DNA of 64,000 bases from NCBI GenBank assembly GCA_902464295.1, contig CABQIW010000003.1:7957-71956 (forward strand), given 5' to 3'. This document shows positions 26,678 through 34,880 of the stretch, piece by piece. The notes below the pieces were generated by a model, which saw only the letters and a program-made list of their open reading frames with translations, had not been told where the DNA came from and ran no database searches. The position numbers and the translations under genes are program-made. The stretch is from an uncultured Eggerthella sp. (GTDB taxonomy: Bacteria > Actinomycetota > Coriobacteriia > Coriobacteriales > Eggerthellaceae). The first letter of the stretch is position 1; each line of letters opens with the position of its first letter.

Positions 26678-27296
26678 CGTTTCTATCGCCGGAATCGGCG
26701 GACAGGGAAGCGTGCTCGCTGCACGTATCTTGGCGCAAGCTGCAGAAGCGAAAGGCTGGCAAGTGCGCAGCGCGGAAACTATCGGCATGGCACAGCGCGG
26801 CGGAGACGTTATGTCTCACGTGCGCATGGGAAATGCCGGCGAAGAGGTCTTTTCTCCTCTTCCTGCGAAAGGAACCGTGGATGTTTTGATCGCGCTCGAA
26901 CCAGGCGAAGCTGCCCGTGCGCTTCCGTATCTTAAAGAGAATGGCCTGCTCGTGGTCGCTTCAACGGGTATTCCGCCTGTGATGGCGAATTTCAAGCGAC
27001 AGACCTATGACCCGCAGCACCTGATCGATGATATGCAGGTTGCAGGTGTGAAGATGGTCGTGGTTGATGATGCCGAGCTCGTGCATCGCTTAGGTGAACC
27101 GAAAGCGCTCAACGTGATGATGCTCGCTTATGCCATCATCGCGGTGAACAAGCGGCAAGATTGCGTGGATAATGCGCTACGCGGTGCGATCACGCTCGAA
27201 GATATCGAAGCGGCCATTCCGCTGTGTGTGAAGCGCAAGCTCGTTTCCGTGAACGAAAAGGCGATCAAGGTAGTTCAGCAAGTCGCGCGGATGTAA
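26670..27296 (+). CDS. iorB: Indolepyruvate:ferredoxin oxidoreductase, beta subunit
   Basis: 208 residues of the gamma/beta-type domain of 2-oxoacid:ferredoxin oxidoreductases. The CoA-binding-region motif is SIAGIGGQGSVLAARILAQA at the start, then ETIGMAQRGGDVMSHVR and VDVLIALEPGEAARALPYL. It forms the heterotetramer with IorA. The ATG at 26670 lies inside the end of iorA with GGAGG just upstream, a strong sign of translational coupling. A longer open frame reaching back to 26487 only reads through the iorA ferredoxin region. Confidence 0.95.
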   Translation: MINVSIAGIGGQGSVLAARILAQAAEAKGWQVRSAETIGMAQRGGDVMSHVRMGNAGEEVFSPLPAKGTVDVLIALEPGEAARALPYLKENGLLVVASTGIPPVMANFKRQTYDPQHLIDDMQVAGVKMVVVDDAELVHRLGEPKALNVMMLAYAIIAVNKRQDCVDNALRGAITLEDIEAAIPLCVKRKLVSVNEKAIKVVQQVARM

Positions 27297-27449
27297 CTGG
27301 TTCGCAGGTTGCGCGCCTCTGTTCGTTAGCTGATCACCCTTTGCAACAGGTGTGAAACACAGTGCAGGGTCCAGAGGATTACAATACGAAACGGAAGCGA
27401 CCGATGCTTGATGCATCATGCGATCTAGGCAAATCAAGAAGGGTTGAGG

Positions 27450-28685
27450 ATGGAACTTAAAGAAGAGCAGTTTGCAGTCTTAAAAGAGCAGTTCAAAACG
27501 TTGAAGGATCGCTCGCCGTTTTACGCGAAGAAGTTCGAGGGCATCGATTTAGGCGATGTGCAAACCCAGGCCGATTTCGAAGCGCTGCCATTTTCGGAAA
27601 AGGCGGACCTGCGCGATGCGTATCCGTTAGGGCTCGCCGCTGTTCCTGAGAGCGAGATCGTGCGCATCCATTCTTCGTCTGGTACGACGGGCACGCCGGT
27701 CATCATCCCTTACACCCAGCAGGACGTGATCGATTGGGCGGTCCAATTCGCACGGTGCTATGAGATGGCGGGCATCACGAAAGATGATCGCATCCAGATC
27801 ACACCTGGTTACGGATTATGGACGGCGGGTATCGGTTTCCAGTTAGGTGCCGAACGCCTTGGTGCGATGGCGGTTCCCATGGGGCCGGGCAATACCGATA
27901 AGCAGATCCGCTTCATGAAGGACATGCAATCGACTGTTCTTTGTGCGACCAGTTCTTATGCGTTGCTTTTGGCCGAAGAGATCGCCAAGCGTGGTGTGCG
28001 CGATGAGCTGAATCTTAAGCGCGCGGTCATCGGATCCGAGCGTTGGGGTCACAAGATGCGTCAGCGTATCGCCAATGAACTGGGTGTGAAGATCTACGAT
28101 ATTTACGGCCTTACGGAAATATATGGTCCTGGCATCGGTGTTTCGTGTGATTACGAATGCGGCATGCATGTTTGGGATGACTATTGCTACTTCGAGATCG
28201 TGGACCCCAAGACGGGCGAAGTGCTCCCTGATGGAGAGATCGGTGAGCTTGTTATCACCACGCTGCGCAAAGAAGGTGCTCCGCTCGTACGTTATCGCAC
28301 GCATGATCTTTCGCGCATCATTCCTGGTGAGTGTGAATGCGGCTCTCCGTTCCCGCGCATTGATACGCTCATTGGGCGCACGGACGATATGGTGAAGGTG
28401 AAGGGTGTGAACATCTTCCCTGCCCAGATCGAAGAAATCATCAAGTTCACCGATGGTGCTTCCTCGGAATACCAGGTCATGATCGACCATCTTGAAGGCA
28501 AGGACATCATGACGGTATTTTTCGAGACGGATGTTGAAGGCGATGCACGCGAGCAGATCGAACGCAACATGGAGTCGATCTTCAAGGGCAAGTTGGGCAT
28601 GACGCCGAATGCAAAAGCAGTGGCAATTGGCGAACTGCCCCGTTCCGAGAAGAAGACGCAGCGCATTTTTGACAATCGCTACTAA
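27450..28685 (+). CDS. paaK: Phenylacetate-CoA ligase family protein
   Basis: 411 residues of the PaaK branch of the adenylate-forming superfamily. The P-loop is IHSSSGTTGTPVIIPYT near residue 72, then YDIYGLTEIYGPGIG and LVRYRTHDLSRI. The C-terminal hinge is RIDTLIGRTDDMVKVKGVNIFPAQIE, with a terminal Lys in RSEKKTQRIFD. Next to iorAB it would interconvert aryl-acetates and their CoA esters. In anaerobes the reverse direction can conserve energy as ATP, but the direction is inference. The ATG at 27450 follows AGAAGGG. Confidence 0.92.
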   Translation: MELKEEQFAVLKEQFKTLKDRSPFYAKKFEGIDLGDVQTQADFEALPFSEKADLRDAYPLGLAAVPESEIVRIHSSSGTTGTPVIIPYTQQDVIDWAVQFARCYEMAGITKDDRIQITPGYGLWTAGIGFQLGAERLGAMAVPMGPGNTDKQIRFMKDMQSTVLCATSSYALLLAEEIAKRGVRDELNLKRAVIGSERWGHKMRQRIANELGVKIYDIYGLTEIYGPGIGVSCDYECGMHVWDDYCYFEIVDPKTGEVLPDGEIGELVITTLRKEGAPLVRYRTHDLSRIIPGECECGSPFPRIDTLIGRTDDMVKVKGVNIFPAQIEEIIKFTDGASSEYQVMIDHLEGKDIMTVFFETDVEGDAREQIERNMESIFKGKLGMTPNAKAVAIGELPRSEKKTQRIFDNRY

Positions 28686-28775
28686 TATATAAGGGCGCTT
28701 CATTTGAAGGCCGTTCGCTTGCGGGCGAGATGCATTCGCTCTAGTACCGCCTGCGCCGATTCGACCACTTTTTGG

Positions 28776-28798
28776 GGGCGGCATTCAACTTGCCGCCC
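28776..28798. repeat. Hairpin downstream of paaK
   Basis: GGGCGGCA (28776-28783) pairs perfectly with TGCCGCCC (28791-28798). There is no T tract after it, so it is a weak terminator candidate for paaK. Confidence 0.4.
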
Positions 28799-28829
28799 TA
28801 TAAGCGCTCTGTTGTGGTAAAGTGCTGCC

Positions 28830-29030
28830 ATGGTTTTTTCAGGAATGCATACCCAAAGCGCGGCGATCCGTGCCCAGCACTGGGCACAGGGCTCGAACGA
28901 TGTTTGCGCGATCATGTCGGAGCACTTGGCACAGTGTTCCGAAAGCGATCGTGCGGTCATGTCCGAGCATCTTGCTCAGGGCTCGATCTGCATTCTCTGC
29001 ACCCCACCTCTCTACTTTCACTATAGATAA
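28830..29030 (+). CDS. Candidate 66-residue protein with three 15-residue repeats
   Basis: The open frame starts at ATG 28830 and stops exactly at a strong terminator. Its core is three tandem copies of a 45-bp unit at 28865, 28910 and 28955. They translate as AIRAQHWAQGSNDVC, AIMSEHLAQCSESDR and AVMSEHLAQGSICIL, so the SEHLAQ core is conserved while third positions vary. No clear ribosome-binding site is visible, and other frames are also open across the repeat, so coding is not proven. I recognise no family. It lies between paaK and a sodium symporter and appears to be its own short transcript. Confidence 0.35.
   Translation: MVFSGMHTQSAAIRAQHWAQGSNDVCAIMSEHLAQCSESDRAVMSEHLAQGSICILCTPPLYFHYR
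28865..28999 (+). repeat. Three tandem 45-bp repeats
   Basis: Diverged units begin at 28865 (GATCCGTGCCCAGCACTGGG), 28910 (GATCATGTCGGAGCACTTGG) and 28955 (GGTCATGTCCGAGCATCTTG), each exactly 45 bases apart. Confidence 0.8.
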
Positions 29031-29060
29031 GCACACGGATCTCGATCCGGTGCTTTTTTT
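29029..29060 (+). terminator. Strong intrinsic terminator after the repeat ORF
   Basis: AAGCAC plus CGGAT pair with ATCCG plus GTGCTT (one bulged A), followed by a run of seven T. Confidence 0.88.
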
Positions 29061-29174
29061 ATGCGCTCGATCGGGTCGTTGTTGTTCGTCTTGGTGTGCG
29101 AAGAGAGGAAACGCGCGGGTATACCGTCCTGAGAAAACTGACGTATTGGAAAACGAGTGAAAGAAGAGGAGCGC

Positions 29175-30764
29175 ATGTTTCTCAAGATCTTGATCGTGGC
29201 GATCTTCGTTGCGGTCACTGTGGCAGTGGGCATCTTCGCCCGCAAACATTCCAACAGTGTCGATGGCTTCGTGCTCGGTGGGCGAAATGTTGGCCCATGG
29301 CTCTCAGCTTTTGCCTTTGGCACGAGTTATTTTTCCGCTGTTGTATTCATCGGCTATGCTGGCCAGTTCGGCTGGAAGTACGGCATGTCGGTATTTTGGG
29401 TCGGTATCGGTAATGCGGTCATCGGTTCGCTTCTGGCGTGGTGGGTGCTCGGCCCGCGTACGCGTGAGATGACGCAGCGGCTCAAGGCTACGACCATGCC
29501 GGAATTCTTCGGCAAACGCTATAACTCTCGAGCATTGCGCATTGCCGCTGCAGCGATCATCTTCGTGTTCCTCATTCCGTATACCGCATCCGTCTACAAC
29601 GGTCTTTCGCGTTTGTTCGGTATGGCTTTCGGGCTGCCGTATGAATGGTGCGTGATCGGCATGGCGGTAGTCACCTGTATCTATGTGGTGCTCGGTGGTT
29701 ATGTAGCCTCGGTTTGGAACGACTTCATCCAGGGTACGATCATGCTCATCGGTATCATTGCCGTTATCTTCGCGGTGTTGAATGGCCAGGGCGGTATCGC
29801 AACGGCTATCGTGAACCTTTCGCAGATCCCGGCAGAGGGAAGCGCCATGGCAGGACCGTTCACTTCGATGTTCGGCCCCGACGCGCTCAACTTGCTTGGC
29901 GTTATCATCCTCACTTCGCTCGGCACGTGGGCGCTCCCGCAGATGGTCCAGAAGTTCTACGCCATCAAGACCGGTCCGGCCATCAAGCAGGGCGCCATCA
30001 TCTCGACGATCTTCGCGCTCGTGGTTGCGGGTGGCTCGTATTTCTTAGGTGGCTTCGGCCGCTTGTTCGGTGGCGATATCGCCTATGCCGCTAATGGCAC
30101 GCCTATCTACGACTCGATCGTGCCGACCATGCTCGCTGGACTTCCCGACATTCTGCTTGGCATCGTGGTGGTGCTCGTGCTCTCCGCATCTATGTCGACG
30201 CTTGCTGGCCTTGTGCTCACTTCGTCTTCAACGCTCACGCTCGATTTGATCAAAGGCAACATCGTGAAGAAGATGAGCGAGAAGAAGCAAGTGCGTTACA
30301 TGCGCTTCTTCATCGTGGTGTTCGTGGCTATCTCTGCTGGCATCGCCCTGGTGCAGTACCATTCGACCATCGTGTTCATCGCGCAGTTGATGGGCTATTC
30401 GTGGGGCGCGCTTTCAGGCTCGTTCCTTGGCCCCTTCTTCTGGGGCTTGTTCTCCGGTCGCATTTCAAAGCCAGCAGTTTGGTGCAGTTTCGCACTGGGC
30501 GTTGGCATGACTGTAACCAATATGATCTTCGGCTACATTGCTTCCCCGATCAATTGTGGCGCGATCACGATGGTGCTCTCTCTTATCCTGGTGCCGATCG
30601 TGAGCTTCTTCACCAAGCCCGTGCCGTTTGTGGTGAAACCTCCTTCGACAGCAGGTGCTATCGACCGCGAATATGTCTACGGCCTTAAGGAGCAGAAGAT
30701 CATCGACGAACAGCAGAAGCTCCGTGCTGCGCGTGCGACAGAAGGCTCAGTTCAGGAGGAGTAA
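29175..30764 (+). CDS. Sodium:solute symporter (SSS family)
   Basis: 529 residues with about 13 transmembrane helices. SSS family features include SVDGFVLGGRNVGPWLSAFAFG near residue 27, LKATTMPEFFGKRYNSRALRI, VVLGGYVASVWNDFIQG, and SASMSTLAGLVLTSSSTLTLD, which matches the conserved sodium-site helix 8. The C-terminal 40 residues are charged and cytosolic. Family members import amino acids, sugars, vitamins or short organic acids with Na+; the substrate is not readable. The ATG at 29175 follows GAGGAG; an upstream in-frame GTG at 29157 is less likely. Confidence 0.92.
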   Translation: MFLKILIVAIFVAVTVAVGIFARKHSNSVDGFVLGGRNVGPWLSAFAFGTSYFSAVVFIGYAGQFGWKYGMSVFWVGIGNAVIGSLLAWWVLGPRTREMTQRLKATTMPEFFGKRYNSRALRIAAAAIIFVFLIPYTASVYNGLSRLFGMAFGLPYEWCVIGMAVVTCIYVVLGGYVASVWNDFIQGTIMLIGIIAVIFAVLNGQGGIATAIVNLSQIPAEGSAMAGPFTSMFGPDALNLLGVIILTSLGTWALPQMVQKFYAIKTGPAIKQGAIISTIFALVVAGGSYFLGGFGRLFGGDIAYAANGTPIYDSIVPTMLAGLPDILLGIVVVLVLSASMSTLAGLVLTSSSTLTLDLIKGNIVKKMSEKKQVRYMRFFIVVFVAISAGIALVQYHSTIVFIAQLMGYSWGALSGSFLGPFFWGLFSGRISKPAVWCSFALGVGMTVTNMIFGYIASPINCGAITMVLSLILVPIVSFFTKPVPFVVKPPSTAGAIDREYVYGLKEQKIIDEQQKLRAARATEGSVQEE

Positions 30765-30791
30765 GTTAAAAAGACAACTGAAATGCGAAAA

Positions 30792-30822
30792 AAGCGCCTG
30801 GAAACTAGCCGGGCGCTTTTTC
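30792..30822 (+). terminator. Intrinsic terminator after the SSS symporter
   Basis: AAGCGCC pairs with GGGCGCTT across a 12-base loop, followed by a T run. Confidence 0.85.
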
Positions 30823-31103
30823 GTTAGCTTTGCAGGTGAAGAAGTGTTTTTCTGTGTGCATGTTTGCGGCACTATAGGATTTTGCTAAGGCGAGCATAGC
30901 TTCGAAGGACACGGAAAGATGTGTTCTGTCCTTGTGCGTGCAGCACGACTGCGCACATGAGGTTACGACATGCTAGCTTCGCTGTGTTCGCGCTCGAGCA
31001 AGCAAGGGGTGCTGTCGCGTTTGAGCAAGGAGGACTAGGCATACGAGCGTTCAAGCAATGCACATGCATGCAATGCGATAGAAGGCTAGCACGCAAAAAT
31101 ACG

Positions 31104-31340
31104 CTAAAGAAGCTCGCGTTCTTCGGCATTCGCCCACTCGTGATATTTACGCAGAAGCGCCATCGTGCGCGCGTTAGAAACAGCAGTCGAGAAGGGCATG
31201 AGGTCTTCGACGCTAAAAGAGACGTTTCCGTTCGCATCTTTGGGAAGGTTCATTTGCTCGATCACGTTCGCGAAGATGCGCGCCATATCCTGATCGGTCG
31301 TTCGGTCTACCAGTTGTGCGAAATCATCGAAGTCTTTCAT
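31104..31340 (-). CDS. Hypothetical protein, 78 residues
   Basis: A small acidic, soluble protein. It begins MKDFDDFAQLVDRTTDQD and ends in KYHEWANAEERELL, with a balanced, helix-prone composition. The ATG at 31340 is preceded on the minus strand by AAGGAA at about six bases, which is good support for translation. No domain is recognised. It sits between two plus-strand transporter genes and is probably monocistronic. The 280 bases on its 3' side (30824-31103) hold no gene I can support. Confidence 0.7.
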   Translation of the reverse strand: MKDFDDFAQLVDRTTDQDMARIFANVIEQMNLPKDANGNVSFSVEDLMPFSTAVSNARTMALLRKYHEWANAEERELL

Positions 31341-31517
31341 AAGTATTCCTTATCTTACTTATTACCTACAAAGTGTGACACGCGATCATACGCGATCGCG
31401 CGCAGGTTTATAATCAGTTTCATTCTAGCTCTCTCGCGTTTGAATCGAACGCATGAAGCTGAAGTGTTGAACAATAGGCGAGCCTTTGAAAAGTAAAAGA
31501 GGAAAGTTCCGAATCGT

Positions 31518-32378
31518 ATGGACGCATTTCTTACCGTAACCTTGATGACGTTGATCGCTGGCGTTGGTGGCACTGGTCTTGGTGGCATCCTTGGTGCGCT
31601 CGTTCGTACTGAATCCAATCGCATCGTCAGTCTCTTACTGAGCGCAACGAGCGGTGTGATGATCTCGATCGTCTGTTTCGAGCTGATGGTCGAAAGTCTT
31701 GAAGCGGCCCAGTCGGTCTTTTCGGGCGGTGCGGTCTTCATCGTGTGCATTGCAGTCCTTGTGGGCATGGTCGTGGTATTCCTCTTGAATTGGTTGATCG
31801 ATAAACGCACTGAAGGAGAGGTGCCTCACACTGCGAGCAGCTTGCATCCAAAGACCCATGACAACATCGATGAGCTGAGCCACATCGATCATTACAACCA
31901 ACATCTGAAAGAGCATGCGCCCAAACGCGAACTCTGGGTTGCTGGTGTGGTCATCGCATGTGCTATCGCGCTCCATAACATTCCCGAAGGCATGTCCATT
32001 GGAGCGAGTTATAACATCGATACCGAGGGTGGGGTGAGCATGGCGCTCATCCTTGCGGTGCTCATCGGACTCCATAATATTCCCGAAGGCATGGCTGTTT
32101 CCGTTCCCTTGGTTGCTGGTGGGATGAAGCGCATCAAAGCGGCATTGCTCACGGCGGCTTCTGGTGTGCCCGTTGTTTTGGGTGCTTGGTTGGGCTACTG
32201 GATCGGCGACATCGGTGCGATAGGCCTTGCGGCTTCGCTCGGGTTTGCTTCTGGCGCGATGCTCTATGTGGTCTTCGGAGAGATCATTCCTCAGGCTGTG
32301 TTGATGTATCGTTCGAAGGTGCCAGCATTCTTCGTCATCATCGGTATGCTCATCGGTATGATCATCATCTACGTCTAA
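31518..32378 (+). CDS. ZIP family divalent metal transporter
   Basis: 286 residues with eight predicted helices. The two metal-binding helices each carry the HNIPEG signature: ALHNIPEGMSIGASYNI near residue 155 and GLHNIPEGMAVSVPLVAGG near residue 190. A third conserved acidic helix has VFGEIIPQ. The cytosolic loop between helices 3 and 4 is His/Asp rich (SLHPKTHDNIDELSHIDHYNQHLKEH), as usual for zinc- or iron-handling ZIP proteins. Orientation suggests import. AGAGGAAAG lies upstream, spaced a little far from the ATG. Confidence 0.93.
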   Translation: MDAFLTVTLMTLIAGVGGTGLGGILGALVRTESNRIVSLLLSATSGVMISIVCFELMVESLEAAQSVFSGGAVFIVCIAVLVGMVVVFLLNWLIDKRTEGEVPHTASSLHPKTHDNIDELSHIDHYNQHLKEHAPKRELWVAGVVIACAIALHNIPEGMSIGASYNIDTEGGVSMALILAVLIGLHNIPEGMAVSVPLVAGGMKRIKAALLTAASGVPVVLGAWLGYWIGDIGAIGLAASLGFASGAMLYVVFGEIIPQAVLMYRSKVPAFFVIIGMLIGMIIIYV

Positions 32379-32965
32379 AGAGAAGTTTCGCTCTTGCAAG
32401 ATGGCGGGTTTTCGGCGCGTCGAATCAAGGGGATCTTGCTGGTTTGCAAGGCGTGAAAGGGCTCATTTTCATTGCCGCTCCCTGAGATGAACGGTTATTC
32501 AAGAAAAATTTTTTCGGCCTAAAAAAGCCCGAATTTCGCGTGTGGAAAACTCAAAAAACGCGCCAAAATGTGGAAAACCCTTGCTAGCATGAACACGACG
32601 AAGTTGCTATACAGCCTTATCAAAAGGGCTTTTCAAGTACGTGCCACTATACAAGGAATACGCCATAACACGCGCGAGAAAAATGCTAGCAGGTGAGGTC
32701 GTAGCACAGCCATTTCGTCCAAATCCATGCCGAAATGCCCCAGATAAAATCGGCTACCCAAACGCTAACGAACACAAAATATTGTGGTTTCTCCCATGCC
32801 AACTCCTAGATATACGCTACAATCGTGCTATAGAATTTGTAAGGTTCTACAGGGATGTATAGTTCATGATTTACATCCGCGAAGTCACTCTTAAGCGGTC
32901 GTGTTCTTTGTCCGCAAGGAAAATCACCAACATAACCGCGCAAGGAACCGTTAGGTGGGTTTGAG
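32379..32965. other. Intergenic stretch with direct repeats and a weak terminator
   Basis: No supported gene in 587 bases. It holds two direct repeats of TGTGGAAAAC (32541 and 32569) that read TTTTCCACA on the other strand, close to a DnaA box. It also holds an AT-rich palindromic run near 32500 and a weak hairpin AGCCTT/AGGGCT with TTTT at 32613-32633. A 73-codon frame at 32641-32862 lacks a ribosome-binding site. Confidence 0.45.
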
Positions 32966-33967
32966 TTGAGCTCAAAAGTTAAGCAGGCGAACTTCCGTCT
33001 TCCGCTCGAATACATGGCTTTGATCGACGATTTTGCACGTCGCGAAGACATCACGAAAGCAACGGTCATCACCCGTGCGCTTGATTGTATGCAGGCTTCA
33101 TATGACAGCGGGCATGGTGGAATGCCGGTCACCGGCGGCGGTAGTGCTGGCGGTGCTTCTGATGCCGAGCTCGAAGATCTGCGCGCGAAACTTAAGAAAG
33201 CTGAAGAGCGCGCCACCGATGCGGAGCGTGCACTTCAATCCGCAGAAGATCGTTTGCGTGATGCTCAGCGTCAACGCGATGAAGCTGAGAATCGTGCTCG
33301 CAATGCTCAAAGTGATCTTGCTACTGCTCAGGCTCAAAGCGCCCATGTTTCTTCCAACGATAACCGTCGTACCGAGGCGGCCGAGGAAGAAGTTGAACGC
33401 CTACGCGCTCTGGTTGCCAAGCAGGCAGCCACGCTTGAAGAGAAGATCCGCGCGCTTGCAAGCAAAGAAGTGGGCTACGACGATCAAGCTCGTACGCTTG
33501 CTAATAAAGATGCAGAGATCTCATCACGCGATGCGATCATTGCCGATCGCGACAGACAGATCACCGACCTTCGCAGTCAGCTGAGTGAAGCGCAGGCACG
33601 TGTCCAGTTGAGCAATGCGAGCTCCATGTCGCTTTCTCCTGTTACCTTTGATGCTTCGACTTTTACGGAAGAGTCTCCTGTTGGTGCTATTTCGATGCTC
33701 AATATGCTCAATGGCGTTATGGCTGCATTCAAGCAGCAAGTTAAAGATGCCCGTATTTTGGGTGAACAGGAAGGCCGCAAGGCGCAACAGCACGAATTCG
33801 AGGATGTTATCAACAAGGCGCGCAACGATGGTTACCGTGATGCGATGACCTATCTAGACGATCGCGCTACCACGGCGCGCGAATCTGGTGCGCGTGAAGA
33901 ACGTGCGCGTATCGCGAACATGGGCTTCTTCGAGCGTCGTCGTTACCTCAACATCCATGTTGCTTAA
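32966..33967 (+). CDS. Ribbon-helix-helix-like protein with a long coiled coil
   Basis: 333 residues. The N-terminus (VKQANFRLPLEYMALIDDFARREDITKATVITRAL) matches the pattern of a ribbon-helix-helix DNA-binding domain. A Gly-rich linker follows, then a heptad-rich coiled coil of about 150 residues (roughly 65-215) dominated by Ala, Glu, Arg, Asp and Gln. A second helical part ends in GFFERRRYLNIHV. The start is TTG 32966 with TAGGTGGG upstream. No known family is recognised. A DNA-binding, filament-like role, for example nucleoid or chromosome organisation, is inference. It is monocistronic. Confidence 0.72.
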   Translation: MSSKVKQANFRLPLEYMALIDDFARREDITKATVITRALDCMQASYDSGHGGMPVTGGGSAGGASDAELEDLRAKLKKAEERATDAERALQSAEDRLRDAQRQRDEAENRARNAQSDLATAQAQSAHVSSNDNRRTEAAEEEVERLRALVAKQAATLEEKIRALASKEVGYDDQARTLANKDAEISSRDAIIADRDRQITDLRSQLSEAQARVQLSNASSMSLSPVTFDASTFTEESPVGAISMLNMLNGVMAAFKQQVKDARILGEQEGRKAQQHEFEDVINKARNDGYRDAMTYLDDRATTARESGAREERARIANMGFFERRRYLNIHVA

Positions 33968-34060
33968 ATTGCCTGCAAGTATTGGAACGGGAATGCCACG
34001 CCCCTTCGCTTAAGGATTCGGCATCGTGCCCCTCTGAGCTTCTCCCTGAAACAAAGCGCA

Positions 34061-34759
34061 CTATTTCGCTAGTACCGTAACGGGAACATCGTGTTCTTCG
34101 GTGGGGATGAAAGGGACTTCCTGCTCGGAGAACGCAACGGCAATTTGGCGACAGTCTTTGTTCAACTGCGGTAGGTAGCGATCATAGTTCCCGCCCCCGT
34201 ATCCGAGTCTGTTGCGATGCGCATCGAACGCAACAAGAGGAATCACGATCATCGTAAGATCGTTTGCCGGAACGTAGGGAAAATCGCGCAATGCTTCATC
34301 ATCGTGATAGTACTTGCGCAAGGGATGTGCGATGAAGGGAACCTCATTCTTCTCGTAAGCTTCGGACGAAACTAAGCGCATCTCCATGGTTTGTTGCGGT
34401 GCGCCTTCAAGACCCCACGCATCTTCCACGATGCAAGGAAAAGCAACGCGCGCCCCTTGTGCATAGGCAGCACGAATGAATTGCTCGAGTTGCACCTCTT
34501 CTTCAAAAGCTGCATAGACCGCGATCGTGCAAGCTGGCGGATCGAGGCTGATCGTTGCGCAGGTGATCGCAAGAGAGGTCTCAAGCTCATCGCAAATGAC
34601 AGAGCTCTTATGAAGACGATACGGCTTCGGTAACGCGGCGCGCTCGGCAAGCACCTGGTGCCGAATTTGCTCGCGGGTTTCGGGCGTTTCGCTATCGAGC
34701 GCTCGTGCGGGTTCTTCTTCGATCGAAACAGTTGGTTCAGGTATCTCGTTCGCGTTCAT
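34061..34759 (-). CDS. 5-formyltetrahydrofolate cyclo-ligase family protein
   Basis: 232 residues. The family core starts near residue 27 (ETREQIRHQVLAERAAL). The ATP-binding loop is LVAFDAHRNRLGYGGGNYDRYLPQL near residue 185, followed by AVAFSEQEVPFIPTEEHDVPV. It converts 5-formyl-THF to 5,10-methenyl-THF using ATP. The first 27 residues are an acidic extension not usual in the family, so an internal start is possible, although no better ribosome-binding site is seen. It lies 121 bases downstream of the Nramp-like gene on the same strand. Confidence 0.9.
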   Translation of the reverse strand: MNANEIPEPTVSIEEEPARALDSETPETREQIRHQVLAERAALPKPYRLHKSSVICDELETSLAITCATISLDPPACTIAVYAAFEEEVQLEQFIRAAYAQGARVAFPCIVEDAWGLEGAPQQTMEMRLVSSEAYEKNEVPFIAHPLRKYYHDDEALRDFPYVPANDLTMIVIPLVAFDAHRNRLGYGGGNYDRYLPQLNKDCRQIAVAFSEQEVPFIPTEEHDVPVTVLAK

Positions 34760-34880
34760 AATCGAGGCTTTCTTGTTAGACTATTGGTCTCATTACTATA
34801 GTAAGGCTTTCGAGACTCCCCGAAACACTTCGAAAGACTTCTGCTACGACAGAAACTCCCTTTACTGTTCTATGTATCTA

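Noticed and set aside
25205..26788. 527-codon minus-strand frame opposite iorA
   Set aside because: Arg/His-rich composition typical of an antisense shadow; iorA on the plus strand has clear domains.
32641..32862. 73-codon frame upstream of the coiled-coil gene
   Set aside because: No ribosome-binding site and no recognisable motif.
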